DNA of 12,174 nucleotides from Lentimicrobium sp. (GTDB taxonomy: Bacteria > Bacteroidota > Bacteroidia > Bacteroidales > Lentimicrobiaceae): NCBI GenBank assembly GCA_013336205.1, contig JAAXUD010000033.1:1-12174 (forward strand), read 5' to 3'. The notes below the pieces were generated by a model. It was not told the origin of the DNA and did not search any database. It worked only from the letters and a program-made list of their open reading frames with translations. This document shows positions 6,687 through 12,174 of this stretch, piece by piece (position 1 is the first letter of the stretch; each line of letters starts with the position of its first letter). The translations under genes and the position numbers were made by a program.

Positions 6687-7313
6687 CTACCTGAACACCT
6701 TATTAATGGCATCGATACGTGAATGCACCTGGAGTTTTTCGTAGATATTTCTTACATAAGTTCTGACGGTTTCTATGCTGATGCACATCTGATCAGCAAT
6801 TTCCTTGTACTGGAAGCCCTTCGACAATGCCTTCAGCAACTCCTGTTCGCGCTGTGTAAAATTCTGGAGCAAGCCGGGGCTTTGGTTCTGCACCTGGAAA
6901 GCCTTGATCACATAACGGGCGATCTGCGGCGACATAGGTGAACCGCCGCGCGCTATGTCGTAAACGGCATCGGTGAGCTGAGCCGGTGAGGCATTTTTGA
7001 GGATATAACCCGATGCCCCTGCACAAAGGGCGGCAAAGGTTTTGTCCTGGTCTTCGTGCACGGTGCACATCATGTATTGAACTGTTTCCCTTTGTGGCTT
7101 CAAAAGTTTCACACATTCAATGCCATCGATGCCGGGCAGGTTGATGTCCATCAATACCACATCAACATCCATTTCGGGAAAAGCATCTATATACGCTTCG
7201 GCAGAACCAAAGGATCCAACAACGTTCAGATCCTCGGGCTTCGAAAGAAATAATTCCATAGATTCCCTGATCTCTTCGTCGTCTTCTACCAATGCAAGTT
7301 GTATCGCTGACAT
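6687..7313 (-). CDS. NarL/FixJ (LuxR-type) response regulator
   Basis: A 208-residue DNA-binding response regulator. The receiver domain (about 3-120) has acidic residues E10/D11/D12, phospho-acceptor D56 (VVLMDINLPG), T84 and K106 (SGYILKNAS). The C-terminal LuxR/GerE helix-turn-helix (about 150-205) shows FTQREQELLKALSKG, then YKEIADQMCISIETVRTYV and the NIYEKLQVHSR helix. It is encoded downstream of the TPR histidine kinase on the same strand, the usual pairing of HisKA_3 kinases with NarL-type regulators. It has its own operator-bearing promoter in the 123-base gap. No terminator separates it from the kinase, so read-through is also possible. It is the best candidate for the protein that binds the four-copy operator, including its own. 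The start codon has GGAG only 2 bases upstream, and the predicted leader is very short, about 11 bases. Confidence 0.93.
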   Translation of the reverse strand: MSAIQLALVEDDEEIRESMELFLSKPEDLNVVGSFGSAEAYIDAFPEMDVDVVLMDINLPGIDGIECVKLLKPQRETVQYMMCTVHEDQDKTFAALCAGASGYILKNASPAQLTDAVYDIARGGSPMSPQIARYVIKAFQVQNQSPGLLQNFTQREQELLKALSKGFQYKEIADQMCISIETVRTYVRNIYEKLQVHSRIDAINKVFR

Positions 7314-7329
7314 GACTCCATTTTTAATG

Positions 7330-7383
7330 TAAACTTAAAAATTTCAGGGGCGCCGCGCAATCGCATAAAAGTAGATAGTTGAA
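7330..7383 (-). promoter_or_regulatory. Promoter C with shared operator (response regulator)
   Basis: The minus strand reads the operator core (within 7358-7383: TATCTACTTTTATGCGATTG), ending in TTG at 7360-7358. Exactly 20 bases later lies TAAGTTTA (7337-7330), one mismatch from TAnnTTTG. The spacer starts with a GC-rich stretch unlike the other copies. The four bases after TTG are CGCG rather than ACAG, so those bases are outside the conserved core. Confidence 0.72.
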
Positions 7384-7436
7384 GGCGTTTGGAGTCAGCT
7401 TCTGGTTGTTTGACAGAATTGTAATTATATACCATT

Positions 7437-9896
7437 TTAATTGTAAACTTCTCCTGAGAGGTGTACAGCGGTTCCTTGATCTGGCCGGCTCTCAATTTCA
7501 ATCTTCCCGCCCACACTTTCCATCCTTTTCTGCATGTTTTTCAGGCCATTGCCTTTCAGTTTCATTGCTTCTGCGTCGAATCCCCTGCCATCGTCGGTAA
7601 TGGTGAGCCGGTATTGATGATCGGGGCAATAACAGGCTACGCCGATGTTTTGGGCGCCTGAGTGCTTGGCTGCATTGTGCAGGGCTTCCTTAACCACCAA
7701 AAACAGCGTTCGCTTCAGATCGGGATTGAATTTCAGGTCGGTCTCCTTTTCGGGGAAGTCCAGTGAAACCCTGAAACCGGTGTCTTCGAAGAATTTTACG
7801 ATGTAACTTCTCAGGTAAGCAAAGAAGCCTTCGAGGTTGTCGCGGTCGGGGTTGATGGCCCAGATAATCTCACCCAGCCGGTCAACTGTTTCATGCGAGG
7901 AGGCCAGAATTTTCTCCAGTGCATTTTCGGCATCGGACGGACTGCCGCTTTTTGCCTTTTCGCGGGCCAGTTCGCTTAGCCAGGCAATGCGGGTAAGGCC
8001 TGAACTGATGTCGTCGTGAATGTCCTGCGAAATGCGGCGGCGGATAACTTCCGTTTCCTTCTGCTTTTCGATTGCCACCAGTTGTTCCTGGGTTTGTTTC
8101 AGGTCTTCAAGGGTAACGGCCAGTTTGTTATTCTTCATGTTCAGCTCCTCGTTCGCCCATCTGATTTCGCTGTTCAGTTCCTTCTGTTTAAGAGCGGCCC
8201 TGCGTTGGTTTCGGTAAATCCGGAAGATCAGGAAGATGGACAGGAGGCTGAGCGCCACACCCCAAATTAAAAGGTTACGCTCCAGTAAGCGTTTGCCGAG
8301 TTTGAGCTGCTGCAGGTTCAGGTTCTGTTTCGTGAGGATCAGCTGTTTCTCCTTATCCTGTTTATCGAGCTTTACCACATCCAGTTCAGCCATCTTCTTC
8401 AGGTAGGCGAGGTGCTGCATCTCCTTGTCTTTCCTGCCGATTTCCAGGGCTTTATCTTTGAGCAGCATTTCCTGCCCGCGGGTGCGGGCAAGCAGGAGTT
8501 GCTGCTGCAGTTGGGTATTGGCGTTGGCAGCAGCAATATCACTTAGCTCCTTCTGGTACAGGATGTCTTTTTCCTTAATGCTGTATTCGTATTCGGCATC
8601 TTTACGGGCGAGCTGGTCGCGGATTTCTTTGTTATCTATACTGTCGCGCTGAATAATGTACTCTTTGTAATAGTAATAGGCTGAGTCGTACCTGCCCATA
8701 GCTTCGTATATTTCTGACATAGTTTTCAAGGCTACCTTCCTGCTAAGCAATTCTTTTGTGCTATCAGCCACAATAATTGCATTTTTGGCATAATTCAATG
8801 CTTGACCAAAATTCTTCTGGTAATTGTATATTTCAGCCATTATTATAAAGCAAGCACTATTTAATACATACTGTCCTGTCTTGTTATTATAAAAGACAGA
8901 TTCATTCAAGCAGGCAAGGGCAAGACTATATTGATCGACTTCGGCATATCCAAGCTTTTTATAATAGTCTGATTTCTTAAAATGATTAAATGTTGAATCA
9001 TCGATTACATACAAATATTCTCCAATAGTTAATAAAACGCTTGAAAGCATACCGTAGCTTTGTTGTAATCTGATGATTTCAAGTGCTTCAAATAAATACT
9101 TAAGTGGTCTTTCAGTTGTGTCGCCACTATTAAAATAGGCTTCGGAAATTGCTATCTTCACCATTGAAACCCAATACAATGAACCCGCGGTCTCAAAAAC
9201 GGGAAGTGCCTCAAGAAGATAATCCAGGGCCTTGCTATTATCGCTAAGACATTTATAAATAGCGCCTAGAATCATTTTGCTGTGCGCTGAACTCATTTTA
9301 TCATAAAGTGTTGAGTCTGAAATATTCAATGCTTTAAGAATGTAATCCTGTGCTTTTTTATATTTTGCTATTTTATAATATGTAACACCGAGTCCTTCAT
9401 AAGGGTCATATAATTTGTCATTTCTTCCAATAGATTTATAAGTTTCTATTGCTTCATTATACAACATGATGGCTGTTTCGAATTCTCCCAACTCATTATA
9501 GAAATTAGCCAATGAGGTTGTCATAACACCTATGCGAAGGGTGTCATTCAATTCTTTATATATGTTAAGTGCTTCCTCTAGTTCTTGAAGTGAAAGATCA
9601 TATTCTGCAGTACGTCTGTGAGAAAAGCTAAGATGTTGCAAGTTTCTGGCCAAAGCCTTTTGATTTCCAAGTTTTCTTGCAAGTTTTATTGCTTTTGTAC
9701 TATATTCTATACAATTTTGAGCATCTACCAAACGTGCAAAGTGATCTGTAATTTTTGTCAATAGCATTAGATGTGTTGTGTCATCCTTCAGGTAATTCTT
9801 TTCCGCATTGATCAGCGAATCCAACTCAGCATTCTGGGCCAGGGAAACGGTATTTCCGGAAAATAATAACAGCAGAATAAAAATTAACTTTTTCAT
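7437..9896 (-). CDS. TPR-containing sensor histidine kinase (HisKA_3 type)
   Basis: An 819-residue membrane sensor kinase. A signal peptide (about 1-20, MKKLIFILLLLFSG) is followed by TPR-type helical repeats from about residue 40 to 415. A long coiled coil follows (about 425-540), then a single transmembrane helix (542-561, LLIWGVALSLLSIFLIF). The TPR region should therefore lie in the periplasm. The cytoplasmic part has a second coiled coil, then a HisKA_3 dimerisation domain with phospho-acceptor H627 (SQDIHDDISSGL). The ATPase domain has N741 (KEALHNAAKHS), D768/D769 (ITDDGRGFD) and G782/G784 (KGNGLKNM). All key residues are present. Base composition changes sharply inside the gene: the sampled TPR-coding lines are about 28-30% GC, the sampled coiled-coil and kinase lines about 47-62%. 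The adjacent NarL-type regulator is its expected partner. Upstream lie two promoters, one with the shared operator. Confidence 0.93.
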   Translation of the reverse strand: MKKLIFILLLLFSGNTVSLAQNAELDSLINAEKNYLKDDTTHLMLLTKITDHFARLVDAQNCIEYSTKAIKLARKLGNQKALARNLQHLSFSHRRTAEYDLSLQELEEALNIYKELNDTLRIGVMTTSLANFYNELGEFETAIMLYNEAIETYKSIGRNDKLYDPYEGLGVTYYKIAKYKKAQDYILKALNISDSTLYDKMSSAHSKMILGAIYKCLSDNSKALDYLLEALPVFETAGSLYWVSMVKIAISEAYFNSGDTTERPLKYLFEALEIIRLQQSYGMLSSVLLTIGEYLYVIDDSTFNHFKKSDYYKKLGYAEVDQYSLALACLNESVFYNNKTGQYVLNSACFIIMAEIYNYQKNFGQALNYAKNAIIVADSTKELLSRKVALKTMSEIYEAMGRYDSAYYYYKEYIIQRDSIDNKEIRDQLARKDAEYEYSIKEKDILYQKELSDIAAANANTQLQQQLLLARTRGQEMLLKDKALEIGRKDKEMQHLAYLKKMAELDVVKLDKQDKEKQLILTKQNLNLQQLKLGKRLLERNLLIWGVALSLLSIFLIFRIYRNQRRAALKQKELNSEIRWANEELNMKNNKLAVTLEDLKQTQEQLVAIEKQKETEVIRRRISQDIHDDISSGLTRIAWLSELAREKAKSGSPSDAENALEKILASSHETVDRLGEIIWAINPDRDNLEGFFAYLRSYIVKFFEDTGFRVSLDFPEKETDLKFNPDLKRTLFLVVKEALHNAAKHSGAQNIGVACYCPDHQYRLTITDDGRGFDAEAMKLKGNGLKNMQKRMESVGGKIEIESRPDQGTAVHLSGEVYN

Positions 9897-10100
9897 GGCC
9901 GAAAGACGATAATTAAAAATTTAACTTCAGGCAAATGATGGTTAGAAATGAGCTTTCCAAGTCAGGGCGGGCTGTTTAAAACAGAATTAAGATTGAATCG
10001 CAGGCCGGGCATGGGAGGTAAAGATGCCGTCAGGACAGGAAAGTGAAATATGACTAAATTACCCATGCTACAGTAAAACCGGTCACATATAGCATTTTCA

Positions 10101-10131
10101 CAAATATAAGAAAATTTCGGGCAAATATCAA
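10101..10131 (-). promoter_or_regulatory. Proximal promoter of the TPR kinase gene
   Basis: On the minus strand TTG (10131-10129), 20 bases, then TATATTTG (10108-10101), a perfect TAnnTTTG box at the standard spacing. It lacks the shared operator, so it could supply basal expression beneath the regulated distal promoter. It implies a leader of about 200 bases before the ATG at 9896. Confidence 0.65.
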
Positions 10132-10185
10132 GGATTTCGGAAATTTTTTATTTGAACCCTTCACTGCTGCACCGGCTGTTTTTAC

Positions 10186-10239
10186 AAAATATATCTGTTT
10201 AAAAAATTACTGTCAATCGCATAAAAGCGGATAAATCAA
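10186..10239 (-). promoter_or_regulatory. Promoter D with shared operator (TPR kinase gene)
   Basis: The minus strand carries the operator block (10210-10239; core TATCCGCTTTTATGCGATTG) ending in TTG at 10216-10214. Exactly 20 bases later lies TATATTTT (10193-10186), one mismatch from TAnnTTTG. ACAG follows TTG, as in copies A and B. The core differs from A/B by TA to CG and C to T. The predicted leader to the kinase start is about 280 bases. Confidence 0.72.
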
Positions 10240-10669
10240 TTTCATGCCACAGCAGTGGCTGGTTTGATTCATCAATTGATCAAACGCTAAATTCAGGCCC
10301 TGTGTAGTTGTTTAAATTTTTTGATAAAGAACCCATCCCTCCTTATGGTATATCGGAACAGGTTTTATAAACCCACAAAGCACTTGATCCGGACGGCATA
10401 TTAACAGCGTTGATGGCCAACGCAACATCTGTATATTTTAAAACAACTGTTTAATTAACATTTATCTTGCCCCTGCTTATTTTTCAAAATCACCTTCTTA
10501 TAAATCAGAAGGCTTTTCAGGCCGATAAGCAGAATTAGCATTAACTTTGTCGTGTGAAATCCCTTTCCATATTTTCAAATTTCCACCTTTAGAAATAAGG
10601 TCGGCAATTACATGGTTTCGCGACCCAAACCCTTTATTAATTCCGATATTTATTCTAATCCAGCATATT
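10240..10669. other. Intergenic region between divergent genes, no gene seen
   Basis: About 430 bases separate operator D from the plus-strand beta-helix gene. Reading frames here are 38 residues or shorter, and none has convincing start context. Minor structures are an inverted repeat gtttgat/atcaaac (10262-10285, 10-base loop) and a short hairpin ccttct/agaagg (10493-10512) followed on the plus strand by CTTTT. The hairpin is too weak to call a terminator, with no gene upstream to terminate. Confidence 0.5.
10542..10549 (+). promoter_or_regulatory. Possible promoter -7 box for the beta-helix gene
   Basis: Plus-strand TAACTTTG, an exact TAnnTTTG match, 121 bases before the ATG. No TTG lies at the expected upstream distance, so this is weaker than the minus-strand promoters. 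The shared operator is absent. Confidence 0.3.
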
Positions 10670-12174
10670 ATGAAAAAATCTTTCGCCCTTCTTTTTGCCC
10701 TGGCCAGCCTATGGGCACAGGCACAATACAGCACACCCGGCACAGGCGTTACCTGGAACCTCGATTCGCTGGTGACAAATTCAGGCGGTGCAGTGATCCG
10801 GGATGGTGACAATTATGAAGTTACCGAAACGATCATCATTCAACCTACTGACGCGCTGAATATCCTGGAAAATGCAACCATACTGTTTCACGAATTAACC
10901 GGTATTGAATCGTCGGGAATACTGACAATAGATGCCCCTTTTCAGGCACTGTTTACCGCCATCGACAGCACTTCTGTGAATAAATGGAACGGGATTAAAC
11001 TGCTTTCGGACCACGTAACCAGCATAAAAAATGCTACCTTCTCGTTCGGGGGAGGAATGCGGGTGCTGACAGGTACATTTTCAGTTGACGGCAGTAAATT
11101 CTATAAAAATTTCTATAATTCAGATTCCTATACTTCGAGCGCGGCCCTTGATATTTCAGGCTTTGCCAATGTAACCAATTGCATTTTTACGTTTAACCAG
11201 CGCGGCGCTATTGCTTCAGGATCGAATATTGCCTGCCGGGCAAATATCCGCAATAACTATATTTTCGGGAATACGACCGAAAACACAAACCGGCCACAAA
11301 TAAACATGGGACCCTCGGGCCCGAACGATACCACTTTTATTGTGGGCAATACCGTGATTGGCAATGGAAGTACAAATTCAGGCGGCATCGCTTATTCCTC
11401 ACTGGTGGGTTTGGCCGGCAATGTGGTAATTGATTCCAACTTTATAGATCAGAACCGCTACGGGCTTACCTTAACCGGAAGCCCAATCAATGGAGCTGTG
11501 CGTTACAACACAGTGACCAACAACAATATACAAAGTGATCCCAACCTGGGAGGCAGCGGGCTCAATTTTACCGCATCAAGCGCTTCATCCGACCTGCAGG
11601 CCGTGGTTACAGGCAATGTAATCAGCGGCAACCACTGGGGAATTACCATTATTGGTTATCCACAGGTCAACATGGGCGATTCTGCCGTCGCTACCTTTAA
11701 TCCCGGAGGAAACCAGTTTTCTGACAACGGCAACGGGGGGATACTCTACGATCTTTATAACAATGGCCCGGTGGCTCAAACGGCCATGTACAACTGCTGG
11801 GGCGTGGCTTCACAGGATGCAGCCAGCATAGAAACTGTTGTTTTTCATGTAGTTGACAACCTTTCACTGGGCCGTGTTACATTTATGCCGTCCTGTGCTT
11901 TTCAGACAGTATTTAATGTGCAAAACGAGGCAGGCCTGCCATTATCGGGTGTCGAAATTGCTATTGAAAATTTTGACGAAACCCTTATTACCGGTTTCAA
12001 TGGAAGTGCAGCTGCCATGTTACCTCCCGGCAATCATCTGTTTACAGCCAGTCTTGACGGATACAATGACTATAATGGCAACTATACCGTTGTGCCGGGC
12101 ATCAATTCGGTGAACATTGAAATGGAAAGTTCAACTCCACAGTATTATACGCTCACATTCCAGGTAAACAACCC
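10670..12174 (+). CDS. Exported right-handed beta-helix protein (3' end cut by window edge)
   Basis: A reading frame open to the end of the window, 501 residues visible. It starts MKKSFALLFALASLWAQA with a predicted Sec cleavage after residue 18, leaving Gln as the first residue. From about residue 60 to 400 the sequence is rich in Asn, Gly, Thr and short beta strands in repeated turns (ITNCIF-like: VTNCIFTFNQRGAI, NIRNNYIFGN, VVIDSNFIDQNRYG, VVTGNVISGNHWG). This pattern is characteristic of right-handed parallel beta-helix (PbH1) proteins. From about residue 413 a carboxypeptidase-regulatory-like beta-sandwich begins (FNVQNEAGLPLSGVEIAIENF, LPPGNHLFTASLDGY). Such modules commonly precede a T9SS sorting domain, which would lie beyond the edge. 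It could be a polysaccharide-interacting protein or adhesin; no catalytic residues can be assigned. It is divergent from the kinase gene. Confidence 0.88.
   Translation, partial: MKKSFALLFALASLWAQAQYSTPGTGVTWNLDSLVTNSGGAVIRDGDNYEVTETIIIQPTDALNILENATILFHELTGIESSGILTIDAPFQALFTAIDSTSVNKWNGIKLLSDHVTSIKNATFSFGGGMRVLTGTFSVDGSKFYKNFYNSDSYTSSAALDISGFANVTNCIFTFNQRGAIASGSNIACRANIRNNYIFGNTTENTNRPQINMGPSGPNDTTFIVGNTVIGNGSTNSGGIAYSSLVGLAGNVVIDSNFIDQNRYGLTLTGSPINGAVRYNTVTNNNIQSDPNLGGSGLNFTASSASSDLQAVVTGNVISGNHWGITIIGYPQVNMGDSAVATFNPGGNQFSDNGNGGILYDLYNNGPVAQTAMYNCWGVASQDAASIETVVFHVVDNLSLGRVTFMPSCAFQTVFNVQNEAGLPLSGVEIAIENFDETLITGFNGSAAAMLPPGNHLFTASLDGYNDYNGNYTVVPGINSVNIEMESSTPQYYTLTFQVNN

Noticed and set aside
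9972..10002. Partial operator-like string near 9996 (aatcgca) and dyad ctgttt-a-aaacag
   Set aside because: Only seven bases match the operator core, there is no TTG-N20-TAnnTTTG arrangement, and the dyad is too short to support.
10262..10285. Inverted repeat gtttgat/atcaaac as a possible operator
   Set aside because: Seven-base arms in AT-rich DNA, not near a good promoter and not repeated elsewhere in the window.
10312..10428. 38-codon minus-strand frame from an ATG at 10428
   Set aside because: No start context, no hydrophobic or domain pattern, and no operon link.
10343..10450. Protein-like 35-codon stretch between two stops on the minus strand
   Set aside because: It reads plausibly as protein but has no start codon near its beginning and no identifiable family; it is too short to call a gene remnant.
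10493..10516. Hairpin ccttct/agaagg followed by CTTTT on the plus strand, as a terminator
   Set aside because: Only six base pairs and a weak T-tract, and no plus-strand gene upstream for it to terminate.
10498..10812. 104-codon minus-strand frame overlapping the start of the beta-helix gene
   Set aside because: It is antisense to the signal peptide and first domain of a convincing exported protein, has no recognisable domain, and its sequence looks like a frame shadow.

Overview
The window looks like chromosomal DNA from a member of the Bacteroidota. One complete exported protein ends in a type IX secretion (T9SS) C-terminal sorting domain. Signal peptides tend to be followed by Gln. Shine-Dalgarno sequences are mostly absent. 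Several upstream regions carry the TTG / TAnnTTTG promoter pattern of this phylum. I see no rRNA, tRNA, CRISPR array, transposase or phage gene.

Layout: (1) 1-1624, minus strand: a LytTR response regulator cut by the left edge, 1 base downstream of its LytS/YehU-like histidine kinase. (2) 1813-3764, minus: a unit with a thioredoxin-fold exported protein, a 33-residue single-span membrane protein and a probable surface lipoprotein, ended by a strong terminator. (3) 3842-6418, minus: a large T9SS cargo protein (seven-fold propeller-like repeat, FN3, PPC, sorting domain) with its own promoter and terminator. (4) 6641-10239, minus: a TPR histidine kinase and a NarL/LuxR-type response regulator. 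(5) 10240-10669: intergenic. (6) 10670 to the right edge, plus: an exported right-handed beta-helix protein, cut by the window end.

The main observation is a shared promoter element. Upstream of the TPR kinase, the LuxR-type regulator, the T9SS cargo gene and the thioredoxin-fold gene, the minus strand carries a conserved block with core TATCYRCTTTYATGCGATTG. Two copies are identical over 30 bases. In all four, the block ends in a TTG lying exactly 20 bases from a TAnnTTTG-like box, while the spacers between them have diverged. This is the geometry of an activator site abutting the -33 element. I infer that the regulator of this locus binds it, autoregulates its own system and drives the exported genes beside it. 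The neighbouring LytTR pair and the beta-helix gene lack the element.

Putting it together (inference): a histidine kinase with a periplasmic TPR sensor and a DNA-binding regulator control a compact regulon of exported proteins, with every transcription unit in about 8.5 kb marked by the same site. The signal sensed and the functions of the exported proteins cannot be read from the sequence.
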